A stretch of 64,000 bases of DNA from Burkholderiales bacterium (GTDB lineage: Bacteria; Pseudomonadota; Gammaproteobacteria; Burkholderiales; Burkholderiaceae_C). The stretch covers positions 62,001 through 126,000 of the forward strand of contig JACRPO010000003.1 in NCBI GenBank assembly GCA_016223165.1, given 5' to 3'. Below, one piece after another: positions 34,546-44,555 of this stretch. Both the position numbers and the translations under genes were made by a program. The notes beneath the pieces were generated by a model. The model was not told where the DNA came from. It saw only the letters and a program-made list of their open reading frames with translations, and ran no database searches. Within the stretch, counting starts at the first letter, position 1; each line of letters opens with the position of its first letter.

Positions 34546-34605
34546 GCAGCGGGCGCCCGAACTTCGCCACCACGCGCCGGCGCAGTGCCCAGCAGGAGAC
34601 AAGCG

Positions 34606-35634
34606 ATGAAGCAAGTGATCAAGCAAGCGATGAAGCGTTCGATGCGAAGGCGCACTGCCTTGCTCGGCGGCGCCCTGTGCCTGGTCGCCATGCCGCCGAC
34701 GGGTATCGCGCAGACCACACCGCCCGCGCAGCCACGCGCGCCCTGGCCCGCGCGCGCCGTGCGCATCGTGCACGCGTACCCCGGGGGGCCGCTGGACGCC
34801 GCGATCCGCTTCATGGCCGAACGGCTCTCGGCAGCCTGGGGGCAACCAGTGCTTGTGGATCCGAGACCGGGAGCCAACGAGATCCTGTCGGCCGACGTGG
34901 TGGCCAAGTCGGCGCCCGACGGCTACACGCTGCTCATCGGCACCGAGGCGACCTTCGCGAACAACCCCTACCTGTACCGCAAGCTGCCATACGAGCCCAA
35001 CGACCTGGTGCCGGTGAGCGAACTGTTCGCCATCAATTTCGGCCTCATCGTGCGCGGCGACTTGCCGGCCAATACGGTGGCGGAGCTAATCGCCGCGCTC
35101 AAGGGCGGCGCACGCTACAGCTATGCGTCGGTCGGGCTCGGCAATCCGCTGCATCTGGCGATGGAGAACTTCAAGCGCGTGGCCGGTGTCGAGATGCTGC
35201 ATGTTCCCTACCGCACCACGCCGCAGGCAATCCAGGACATCCTCGGCGGGCGCATCGACGCCTGTTTCGGCAGCGTGCAGATCGCCACACCCTTCCTCGC
35301 GAGCAAGCAGATGAAGCTGCTGGCCATGACGGGCAGCACGCGCTTGAAGGCGGCTCCCGTGGTACCCACCTTCACCGAGCTGGGCCTGGCCGCGGTCGAC
35401 TATCGCACCTTCGTCGCTGTCGCCGTCCCCAGGGGCACGCCGGCCGACGTGGTGCAGCGGATCCACGAGGGGTTCAGTCAGGTGCTGGGCACGCGCGAAA
35501 CGCTCGACAAGGTCCTGGACCCGAACGGCTATGAAGGCGCCGCCAGCGATCCGGCGAAATTTGCCGCGTCGCTGGTGGCGCGCCGCGCTGCCGCCCAGCG
35601 CCTGATCCGCGCGCTCGACGTGCGCCTCGATTGA
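34606..35634 (+). CDS. Bug-family (TctC) periplasmic solute-binding protein
   Basis: 342 residues. ATG 34606 has AGGAG 8 bases before it. The signal peptide follows basic MKQVIKQAMKRSMRRRTALL; mature part starts near AQTTPP. Bug-family features: VRIVHAYPGGPLDAAIRFMAERL, DPRPGANEILSADVVAKSAPDGYTLL, VPYRTTPQAIQDILGG. It captures a carboxylate or similar ligand. No TctA/TctB membrane partners are in the window, as for many orphan Bug proteins. Divergent AraC regulator and the downstream hydrolase suggest an ester or carboxylate catabolic role. Confidence 0.93.
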   Translation: MKQVIKQAMKRSMRRRTALLGGALCLVAMPPTGIAQTTPPAQPRAPWPARAVRIVHAYPGGPLDAAIRFMAERLSAAWGQPVLVDPRPGANEILSADVVAKSAPDGYTLLIGTEATFANNPYLYRKLPYEPNDLVPVSELFAINFGLIVRGDLPANTVAELIAALKGGARYSYASVGLGNPLHLAMENFKRVAGVEMLHVPYRTTPQAIQDILGGRIDACFGSVQIATPFLASKQMKLLAMTGSTRLKAAPVVPTFTELGLAAVDYRTFVAVAVPRGTPADVVQRIHEGFSQVLGTRETLDKVLDPNGYEGAASDPAKFAASLVARRAAAQRLIRALDVRLD

Positions 35635-35673
35635 GCATCGAGCGCTTTGCGCCCGACCCACTGGACCCTTGCA

Positions 35674-36612
35674 ATGACCCTGCACCGCGTCGTAGTCGGC
35701 TCCAGCGCCGCCGACCTTCGCCTCATGGCCCAGGCCGTCGGCAACGCGCAACTGGGCCGCCTGTATACCGGCGGCACCACGGTCGATGAGATGCGGGCGG
35801 CCACTGCCGCGCTGCTGGCGCATCCGCTGGTTCGCAAGCCGCTGCCCGGGGTCGCCGTCAGCGCGGCCGAACTGGGCGGCGTGCCGGGCGAATGGGTCGG
35901 CCGCCCGCCGCGGCCGGGCGATCCGATCGCCTTGTTCCTGCCCGGCGGCGGTTATGTGCGGGGCGGTCTCGCGCTCGGACGCATCGACGCCTCCGAACTG
36001 GCGCACCTGGCCGACGCCCCGGTCTTCAACCTCGCCTATCGCCAAGCACCCGAACACCGCTTCCCGGCGGCCTTCGACGATGTCGTCTCGGCCTATGAAG
36101 CGTTGCTCGCAACGGGGTTCGACACAGGCAAGATCCTGCTGGTCGGCGAATCGGCGGGAGCGGGGCTCGCGCTCGCGTTGGCGATGCACACGCGCGACCA
36201 GCGCAAGCCCGTGCCGGCCGGGGTGGTCGCGATCAGCGCGCTGGTGGACATGACGATGAGCGGCGCCTCGTGGCACGAGCACGCCGCTGGCGACCTCGTC
36301 ACGCGCGCGATGGGCGAGCAGCTGCTCGCCCTGTACATGGCCAATGGAGACCGGCGCGATCCGCGCGCTTCACCGGCGTTCGGGCGCTTCGAAGGCCTGC
36401 CGCCGCTGATGTTGCACACCGGCGGGGCCGAACTGCTGCTGTCCGACGTCGAGGCGCTGGCCGAGCGGGCCGCGCTCGCCGCTGTCGAGGTGAGCCATTG
36501 CATCTACGGCGGCATGCCGCACGGCTTCACCAAGTTCAACATCGACGCGGCCAGCGTCGTGATCGGCCATGCCGCGCGGGCACTGAAGGCGTTGCGCGGG
36601 AATCCGGGCTAG
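35674..36612 (+). CDS. Alpha/beta hydrolase (HSL-type esterase)
   Basis: 312 residues from ATG 35674; a TTG at 35647 is also in frame. Oxyanion motif PGGGYVRGG near residue 90 (HGGG-like) and nucleophile motif GESAGAG near 157-163. The acid and histidine fall near LLLSDVEAL and GGMPHGF. This is the hormone-sensitive-lipase type found with short acyl esters. Starts 39 bases after the tctC stop, so likely same operon. Substrate unknown. Confidence 0.9.
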   Translation: MTLHRVVVGSSAADLRLMAQAVGNAQLGRLYTGGTTVDEMRAATAALLAHPLVRKPLPGVAVSAAELGGVPGEWVGRPPRPGDPIALFLPGGGYVRGGLALGRIDASELAHLADAPVFNLAYRQAPEHRFPAAFDDVVSAYEALLATGFDTGKILLVGESAGAGLALALAMHTRDQRKPVPAGVVAISALVDMTMSGASWHEHAAGDLVTRAMGEQLLALYMANGDRRDPRASPAFGRFEGLPPLMLHTGGAELLLSDVEALAERAALAAVEVSHCIYGGMPHGFTKFNIDAASVVIGHAARALKALRGNPG

Positions 36613-36641
36613 GTCTGGGCTAGGTCCGGGCCAAGTCCGGG

Positions 36642-37640
36642 CTACTTCTGCGCCGCGCTCCAGATCGCCTCAGTGGTGGCACCGGCCGGCTTCTTGGTGA
36701 TGACGGGGTCGCTCTTGCCCGACATCAGCGTGGTCACGGTGCGCTCGTAGGCCTTGGGGTCGAGCTTGCCGAGCGTGCCGCCCGCCACCAGCTTGGCGAT
36801 CTCGCCCATCATGCGCGCCTGGTGCTTCTCGGTCTGCGCGCCCGAGGCATCGTTCTTCAGCACGATCTTCACCGCCTCGGTCTGGTTCTTGATGGCGTAG
36901 TCCCAGCCCTTCAGCGAGGCCTTGACGAACTTGGCCAGGTTGGCGGCCGCCTTCGGGTCGGCGAGCGTCTTCTCCAGCGTATACAGGCCGTCTTCGAGCG
37001 TGGCCACGCCCTGGTCTTCGTACTTGAAGACGATGAGGTCGTCGGCCTTCATGCCGGCGTCGATGAGCTGCCAGTATTCGTTGTAGGTCATCGTGCTGAT
37101 GCAGGCGGCCTGCTTCTGCAGCAGCGGGTCGACGTTGAAGCCCTGCTTGAGCACCTTCACGCCGTCGGCGGCGCCGCTGGTCTTGAAGCCGAGCTTGTCC
37201 ATCCAGCTCATGAACGGATATTCGTTGCCGAAGAACCAGACGCCGAGTGTCTTGCCCTTGAAGTCGGCCGGCTTGGCGACGCCGCTGTCCTTGCGGCAGG
37301 TGAGCTGCATGCCCGAGCGCTGGAAGACCTGCGAGATGTTGACCAGCGGCACGCCTTTCTCGCGCGTGGCCAGCGCCGAGGGCATCCAGTCGACGACCAC
37401 ATCGGCGCCGCCGCCGGCGATGACCTGGCTCGGGTTGATGTCGGGCCCGCCGGCCTTGATGGTCACGTCCAGGCCCACGTCCTTGTAGAAGCCCTTCTCC
37501 TTGGCCACGTAGTAGCCGGCGAACTGCGCCTGCGTCACCCACTTGAGCTGCAGCGTCAGCTTGTCCTGCGCTTGCGCGGCAAAGGCGCTGGCCAGCACGG
37601 CGGCGGCGAGCAGGGGCTTGAACATGTTCTTCGGGGTCAT
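36642..37640 (-). CDS. ABC transporter substrate-binding protein (NMT1/THI5-like), pyrimidine locus
   Basis: 332 residues. The start at 37640 has AGGAG upstream and a signal peptide MTPKNMFKPLLAAAVLASAF, cleaved near AQAQD. NMT1 fold features: LKWVTQAQFAGYYVAKEKGF and KAGGPDINPSQVIAGGGAD. Last gene of the pyrimidine-degradation operon; the ligand is likely a pyrimidine or related ring compound, inferred from the neighbours. Confidence 0.92.
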   Translation of the reverse strand: MTPKNMFKPLLAAAVLASAFAAQAQDKLTLQLKWVTQAQFAGYYVAKEKGFYKDVGLDVTIKAGGPDINPSQVIAGGGADVVVDWMPSALATREKGVPLVNISQVFQRSGMQLTCRKDSGVAKPADFKGKTLGVWFFGNEYPFMSWMDKLGFKTSGAADGVKVLKQGFNVDPLLQKQAACISTMTYNEYWQLIDAGMKADDLIVFKYEDQGVATLEDGLYTLEKTLADPKAAANLAKFVKASLKGWDYAIKNQTEAVKIVLKNDASGAQTEKHQARMMGEIAKLVAGGTLGKLDPKAYERTVTTLMSGKSDPVITKKPAGATTEAIWSAAQK

Positions 37641-37681
37641 CGAACTCACTCCTGTGGTGTTGGTCGGTGTTGGTCGGGACT

Positions 37682-38713
37682 TCACTTGCGGTAGGAAGGG
37701 TGCCAGAAAGTGGTGCCGCGTTCCACTAGGGCAATCAGGCCGTAGAAGGCCGAGCCGGCGAGCGCGGCGATGGTGATGGCCGCCCACACGACATCGACGT
37801 TCATGCGCGCCACCTCGGCGCTGATGCGAAAGCCCAGGCCGTAGATCGGCGAGCCGAAGAACTCGGCCACGATGGCGGCGATCAGCGCCAGCGTCGAGTT
37901 GATCTTGAGCGCGTTGAAGATGAAGGGCAGCGCGCCCGGCAGCCGCAGCTTCAGCAGCGTGGCCGCGTGGCCGGCGGCATAGGTGCGCATGAGGTCGCGG
38001 TGCATCGCGTCCACCGCCTGCAGGCCGGCCAGCGTATTGACGAGCATCGGGAAGAAGGTGACCACCGCCGCCACCGCGGCCTTGCTCTGCCAGTCGAAGC
38101 CGAACCACATCACCATGATGGGCGCGATGCCGACGATGGGCACCGCGCCGGCCAGGTTGGCCAGCGGCAGCAGGCCGCGGCGCAGGAGGCCGAAGCGGTC
38201 GGCCAGCAGCGCCACCGCGAGCCCGGTGCCGCAGCCGGCCGCATAGCCTGCCAGCACCGCGAGGGCGGTCTGCATGAAGTCGGGCCATAGCACCTCCCAG
38301 CGCGACACCAGCGCCTGCGCCACCGCGTGGGGCGCGGGCAGCAGCACACGCGGCACCTCGAAGCCGACCACCAGCAGTTCCCACAGGTACACGATGGCTG
38401 CACCAAGCAAGGCCGGGGCCAGCCATTGCGCGCCGCCGCGCGCCGGCAACGCCGCGAGCCGGTGCAAGACGAACCACAGCAGCGCGAGCCACGGCACGAG
38501 CAGGCCCCATACCTGCACGGCGGCTGCGCCGCGCGCTGCGCCCTCGGGCGCCACCGCTTGCAGCATCCAGGTGCCCAGGCCCACCAGCATCGCCGCGGCG
38601 AACGCGGTGCCGGCGTGGCGCCGCAAGGGCCGCCTCTCGTCCGGGTGGCGCGAGTGGCCCGCACTGACGTGGCTGCTCGCGCTGCCGCGGCCGGCCGGCC
38701 GGCCCGCGTTCAC
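37682..38713 (-). CDS. ABC transporter permease (second)
   Basis: 343 residues. GTG start at 38713 overlaps the previous stop as GTGA. Binding-protein-dependent permease with EAA-like loop AAGHAATLLKLRLPGALPFI and multiple membrane segments. Pairs with the permease upstream as a heterodimeric channel. The first 120 residues have low-complexity Gly/Ala regions and extra hydrophobic segments. Confidence 0.9.
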   Translation of the reverse strand: MNAGRPAGRGSASSHVSAGHSRHPDERRPLRRHAGTAFAAAMLVGLGTWMLQAVAPEGAARGAAAVQVWGLLVPWLALLWFVLHRLAALPARGGAQWLAPALLGAAIVYLWELLVVGFEVPRVLLPAPHAVAQALVSRWEVLWPDFMQTALAVLAGYAAGCGTGLAVALLADRFGLLRRGLLPLANLAGAVPIVGIAPIMVMWFGFDWQSKAAVAAVVTFFPMLVNTLAGLQAVDAMHRDLMRTYAAGHAATLLKLRLPGALPFIFNALKINSTLALIAAIVAEFFGSPIYGLGFRISAEVARMNVDVVWAAITIAALAGSAFYGLIALVERGTTFWHPSYRK

Positions 38714-39660
38714 GGCCGCGCTCCCATCAGCCGCGCCACGAATTTCTCCGCCAGCCCCACCGCCGCCACCAGGGCCACGCCGAGCAACGCGGCCATTGAC
38801 AGCGCCGACCAGATCTGGATCGTCTGCCCGAAATACGAGCCCGACAGCAGCCGCGCGCCGAGGCCGGCCTGCGCGCCGGTGGGCAACTCGCCGACGATGG
38901 CGCCGACGAGGCTGGTGGCGATCGCCACCTTGGCGCTGGCAAAGAGAAAAGGCACCGCGGCCGGCAGGCGCAGCTTGGCCAGCACCTGCGCGCCATGCGC
39001 GCTGTAGGTGCGCATGAGGTCGAGCTGCAGCGGGTCGGGCGAGCGCAGGCCCTTGACCATGCCGATGGCCACCGGGAAGAAGCACAGGTACATCGAGATC
39101 ACCGCCTTGCTCACCAGCGGCGGATAGCCCAGGCTGCCGAGCACCACCACGACCATCGGCGCGATGGCGAGGATGGGGATGGTCTGCGAGGCGATGATCC
39201 ACGGCAGCAGGCCGCGGTCGAGCACGGCGCTGTGCACGACACCGATCGCCAGCGCCACGCCGAGCCCCATGCCGAGCACGAAGCCCAGCAGCGTGGCCGT
39301 GAGCGTGACGCCGGCGTGGAAGACGAGGCTGCGCGGGCTGTCCACCTCGGTGGCGAAGACGCTCGCCCACCAGTTGGCGGCAATCTGGTGCGGCGCCGGC
39401 AGCACCGGGCGCTCCATGCTCCAGGCGCCGGCCGCAAGCTCACGCCAGCCCCAGGGGGTGCCGAGGCCCTCGAGGCGCTCGCTGACCTGCGGGGCGTTCA
39501 GCGCCACGGCGCCGCCGTACCAGGCGAGCAGGATCAGCAGCACCATCAGCGCGACCGGCGCGCCGTGCTGCCAGGCGCGCAGCGGCCAGCCGGCGCCCGC
39601 CACCGCACCCGCCGCAGCCGGCACGCCGCGCTCGGGCCGCAGGCCGGCCGCCTCAGTCAT
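38710..39660 (-). CDS. ABC transporter permease (first)
   Basis: 316 residues, several membrane segments. The cytoplasmic EAA-type loop is RTYSAHGAQVLAKLRLPAAV near 210. The ATG overlaps the ATPase stop by 8 bases. With the second permease it would form the channel for the nucleobase-like ligand of the NMT1-like binding protein. Confidence 0.92.
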   Translation of the reverse strand: MTEAAGLRPERGVPAAAGAVAGAGWPLRAWQHGAPVALMVLLILLAWYGGAVALNAPQVSERLEGLGTPWGWRELAAGAWSMERPVLPAPHQIAANWWASVFATEVDSPRSLVFHAGVTLTATLLGFVLGMGLGVALAIGVVHSAVLDRGLLPWIIASQTIPILAIAPMVVVVLGSLGYPPLVSKAVISMYLCFFPVAIGMVKGLRSPDPLQLDLMRTYSAHGAQVLAKLRLPAAVPFLFASAKVAIATSLVGAIVGELPTGAQAGLGARLLSGSYFGQTIQIWSALSMAALLGVALVAAVGLAEKFVARLMGARP

Positions 39661-40432
39661 AGCTGTGCCCGGCGCGCAGCGCCTCGCGCACGCGGTGCGC
39701 CACCGCCACGAACTCGGCGCTCTCGCGCACGTCGAGCCGGCGCCCCGGCGGCAGGGCGTTGTCGATGACCTCGATGATGCGCCCCGGCCGCGGGCTCATC
39801 ACGACGATGCGGTTGGACAGGAACACCGCCTCGCTGATGCTGTGCGTGACGAAGACTACCGTCTTGCCCGTGCTCTCCCACAGGCGCAGCAGCTGCTCGT
39901 TGAGGTGGTCGCGCGTGATCTCGTCGAGCGCGCCGAAGGGCTCGTCCATCAGCAGCAGCTCGGGCTGCAGCGCCATGGCGCGCGCGATCGACACGCGCTG
40001 CTGCATGCCGCCGGAAAGCTGCCAGGGATATTTCCTCTCGAAGCCCTCGAGGCCCACCAGCGCCAGCTGCGCGCGCGCCCGTTCGCGCCGCTGCTCGGGC
40101 GCGAGGCCGATGATCTCGAGCGGCAGCATGACGTTGCGCAGCACGTTGCGCCAGGGGTACAGAGCCGCGGCCTGGAAGATGTAGCCGTAGGCGCGCTGCC
40201 GGCGCGCCTGGTCGGGGCTGACGCCGTTGACGAGGATGCGCCCCGAGGTCGGCTGCTCGAGGTCGGCGATGACGCGCATCAGCGTCGTCTTGCCGCAGCC
40301 CGAGGGGCCGATGAAGGAGACGAACTCGCCGCGTGCGATCGTCAGCTCGACGTTCGCGAGCGCCGTCACCGGCGTGTCCGCGGTCTGGAAGACGAGCGAC
40401 AGGTCCTGCGCGTGGACGGCCGGTGAATTCAT
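39653..40432 (-). CDS. ABC transporter ATP-binding protein
   Basis: 259 residues from ATG 40432, which overlaps the upstream stop as ATGA. Walker A GPSGCGKTT near 45-53, Q-loop FQAAALYPW, signature LSGGMQQR, Walker B LLLMDEPFGALD, and switch histidine in FVTHS. It belongs to the nitrate/taurine/pyrimidine-type importer ATPases. Energises uptake of the ring substrate. Confidence 0.95.
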   Translation of the reverse strand: MNSPAVHAQDLSLVFQTADTPVTALANVELTIARGEFVSFIGPSGCGKTTLMRVIADLEQPTSGRILVNGVSPDQARRQRAYGYIFQAAALYPWRNVLRNVMLPLEIIGLAPEQRRERARAQLALVGLEGFERKYPWQLSGGMQQRVSIARAMALQPELLLMDEPFGALDEITRDHLNEQLLRLWESTGKTVVFVTHSISEAVFLSNRIVVMSPRPGRIIEVIDNALPPGRRLDVRESAEFVAVAHRVREALRAGHSYD

Positions 40433-41715
40433 CCTCTCGCCGGGTTCGCCGGGTTCGCCAGGCCCACGACGCCGGCGTGCTCGAGCATCGCGTGCAGCAG
40501 CACGTTGCAGCCGGCGGTGATGTGCTCGGGCTTGGCGTCCTCGATCTCGTTGTGGCTGATGCCGTCCTTGCAGGGGATGAAGATCATGCCCGCCGGCGCC
40601 AGGCGCGCCATGTACACCGCGTCGTGGCCGGCGCCGCTGACGCAGGGCATGTTGGAGTAGCCGAGCTTGGCCGTCGCCTTGGCGACGCTGCCGATGCACT
40701 CGGGGTGGAAGGGCTGCGCCGGGTAGTGCGAGACGAGCTCGATGGCGATCGGCAGCCCCGTCTCCTTCGTCAGGCGTTCGGCGACGCCGCGGATGTCGGC
40801 GTCCATCGCGTCGCACAGCGCGTCGCTGGCGTTGCGCAGGTCGATGCTGAACTTCACGCGCCCCGGGATCACATTGCGGCTGTTCGGGTGCACCTGCACC
40901 ATGCCCACCGTGCCGCGGCCGTGCGGCGGGTGGCGGTGCGCACAGGCCACCACCTCCTGCATCAGCTTCGTGGCCACCTGCAGCGCATCCTTGCGCAAGG
41001 CCATCGGCGTCGGGCCGGCGTGCGCTTCCATGCCGGTGACGGTGCAGTCGTACCAGCGGATGCCGAGCACGCCGCCGACCACGCCGATGGTCTTGTCGTG
41101 GTCCTCGAGCACCGGGCCCTGCTCGATGTGCGTTTCGAAGTAGGCGCCGATCGGGTGCGCGCCCGGCTCCTCGGTGCCGATGTAGCCGATGCGTTCGAGC
41201 TCGCCCTTCACCGTCTTGCCCTCGGTGTCCTTGGCGGCATAGGCATGCTCGAGCGTGAAGGCCTTGGCGAAGACGCCCGAGCCCATCATCACCGGCACGA
41301 AGCGCGAACCTTCCTCGTTGGTCCAGAAGGCGACCTCGATCGGCGCCTCGGTCTCGATGCCGTGCTCGTTGAGCGTGCGCACGACCTCGATGCCGGCGAG
41401 CACGCCGTAGTTGCCGTCGAACTTGCCGCCGGTGGGCTGCGTGTCGATGTGGCTGCCGGTGACGATGGGCGGGCGGCTGTTGTCGCGCCCGGCCCGGCGC
41501 ATGAAGCCGTTGCCGATCTTGTCGATGGTGACCGTCATGCCGGCCGCGCGTGCCCAGCCGAGCACGAGGTCGCGGCCCTGCTTGTCGAGGTCGGTGAGCG
41601 TGAGGCGGCAGACACCGCCCTTGGGCGTGGCGCCGATGGCGGCCAGCTCCATCAGGCTGGCCCACAGGCGCGCGCCGTCGACGCGCAGGTTGTCGACCGA
41701 GGTCTTCATGTCCAT
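40429..41715 (-). CDS. pydC: Zn-dependent N-carbamoyl-amino-acid hydrolase, probable beta-ureidopropionase
   Basis: 428 residues from ATG 41715 with GGAG upstream; ATG 41709 is two codons inside. M20/hydantoinase-carbamoylase family metallopeptidase: TGSHIDTQPTGGKFDGNYG near 92-110, FWTNEEGSRF near 133, ETHIEQGP near 190, GAGHD near the C-terminus. In this operon it most likely hydrolyses N-carbamoyl-beta-alanine or beta-aminoisobutyrate, the last step of reductive pyrimidine degradation. Allantoate or carbamoyl-amino-acid hydrolases share the fold; the assignment rests on context. Confidence 0.9.
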   Translation of the reverse strand: MDMKTSVDNLRVDGARLWASLMELAAIGATPKGGVCRLTLTDLDKQGRDLVLGWARAAGMTVTIDKIGNGFMRRAGRDNSRPPIVTGSHIDTQPTGGKFDGNYGVLAGIEVVRTLNEHGIETEAPIEVAFWTNEEGSRFVPVMMGSGVFAKAFTLEHAYAAKDTEGKTVKGELERIGYIGTEEPGAHPIGAYFETHIEQGPVLEDHDKTIGVVGGVLGIRWYDCTVTGMEAHAGPTPMALRKDALQVATKLMQEVVACAHRHPPHGRGTVGMVQVHPNSRNVIPGRVKFSIDLRNASDALCDAMDADIRGVAERLTKETGLPIAIELVSHYPAQPFHPECIGSVAKATAKLGYSNMPCVSGAGHDAVYMARLAPAGMIFIPCKDGISHNEIEDAKPEHITAGCNVLLHAMLEHAGVVGLANPANPARG

Positions 41716-41728
41716 GGCGCGGCTCCTT

Positions 41729-43210
<1,482 letters not shown>

Positions 43211-43238
43211 CTACTGCCGTCAATGATGCGCCCGCGGT

Positions 43239-44543
43239 TCACGCCACGCGCATCGGATTGTTGGGATGGTGCGTCCACGCCAGCGGCTCGGCGCGCACCG
43301 CCTGCCCGGTGCGGGCATCGAGCTCGCCCGCCGGCAGCCGGCGCATCGTGATGCACTCGGGCACCGGGCACACGGTGGTGCACAGGTTGCAGCCGACGCA
43401 CTCGCTGTCGATCACCTCGAAGTGCCGCCGCCCGTCCTTGACGGCGCTGATCGCCTGGTGCGAGGTGTCCTCGCAGGCGATGTGGCAGCGCCCGCAGCGG
43501 ATGCACAGGCTCTGGTCGATGGCCGCCTTCTCGGTGTAGTGGAGGTTCAGGTGCTGCCAGTCGGTGACGCTCGGCAGCGCCCGGCCGCGAAAGGCGTCGA
43601 CGCTCGCGTAGCCCTGCCCGTCCATGAAATTGGCGAGGCCGTCGATCATGTCCTGCACGATCTTGAAGCCATAGACCATCGCCGCCGTGCACACCTGCAC
43701 GTTGCCGCAGCCGAGCGCGATGTACTCGGCGGCGTCGCGCCAGCTGCCGATGCCGCCGATGCCGGAGACCGGCAGCGCGCGCGTGGCGGCGTCGCGGCCG
43801 ATCTCGGCCACCATGTTGAGCGCGATCGGCTTCACCGCCGGCCCGCAGTAGCCGCCGTGCGAGCCCATGCCGTCGATGGTGGGGCTCATCGCCATGCGCT
43901 CGAGGTCGACGCCCATGATCGAGCTCACGGTGTTGATCAGGCTCACCGCGTCGGCGCCGCCGGCCTGGGCGGCGCGCGCGGGCTGGCGGATGTCGGTGAT
44001 GTTGGGCGTGAGCTTGACGATCACCGGCAGCCGGCCATGCTGCTTGCACCAGGCCGTGACCATCTCGATGTACTCGGGCACCTGGCCGACGGCCGAGCCC
44101 ATGCCGCGCTCGCTCATGCCATGCGGGCAGCCGAAGTTGAGCTCGACGCCGTCGGCACCGGTGTCTTCGACCCGCGGCAGGATGCTCTTCCAGGCCTTCT
44201 CCTCGCAAGGCACCATCAGAGAGACGACCAGCGCCCGCTCGGGCCAGGCGCGCTTGACCTCGCGGATCTCGTCGAGGTTCGTTTGCAGCGGCCGGTCGGT
44301 GATGAGCTCGATATTGTTGAAGCCGATCAGCCGCCGGTCGGTGGCATGCAGCGCGCCGTAGCGCGGGCCGCTCACGTTGACGATGGGCGGCCCGTCTTCG
44401 CCGAGCGTCTTCCAGACCACGCCGCCCCAGCCGGCCTCGAAGGCGCGGTGCACGTTGTAGGCCTTGTCGGTGGGCGGCGCGCTGGCCAGCCAGAAGGGAT
44501 TGGGGCTCGCGATGCCGGCAAAGGTGGTGCGCAGGTCGGCCAT
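43239..44543 (-). CDS. preA: NAD-dependent dihydropyrimidine dehydrogenase subunit PreA
   Basis: 434 residues. The FMN-binding dihydroorotate-dehydrogenase-like domain (1-330) has ELNFGCPHGMSERGMG and the active C113 neighbourhood VPCEEKAW. The ferredoxin part has two 4Fe-4S motifs: C347, C350, C353, C357 and C382, C385, C388, C392. It works with PreT to reduce uracil and thymine with NADH. Sits 12 bases after the preT stop, as in E. coli. Confidence 0.97.
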   Translation of the reverse strand: MADLRTTFAGIASPNPFWLASAPPTDKAYNVHRAFEAGWGGVVWKTLGEDGPPIVNVSGPRYGALHATDRRLIGFNNIELITDRPLQTNLDEIREVKRAWPERALVVSLMVPCEEKAWKSILPRVEDTGADGVELNFGCPHGMSERGMGSAVGQVPEYIEMVTAWCKQHGRLPVIVKLTPNITDIRQPARAAQAGGADAVSLINTVSSIMGVDLERMAMSPTIDGMGSHGGYCGPAVKPIALNMVAEIGRDAATRALPVSGIGGIGSWRDAAEYIALGCGNVQVCTAAMVYGFKIVQDMIDGLANFMDGQGYASVDAFRGRALPSVTDWQHLNLHYTEKAAIDQSLCIRCGRCHIACEDTSHQAISAVKDGRRHFEVIDSECVGCNLCTTVCPVPECITMRRLPAGELDARTGQAVRAEPLAWTHHPNNPMRVA

Positions 44544-44555
44544 GTCAGGGCTCCT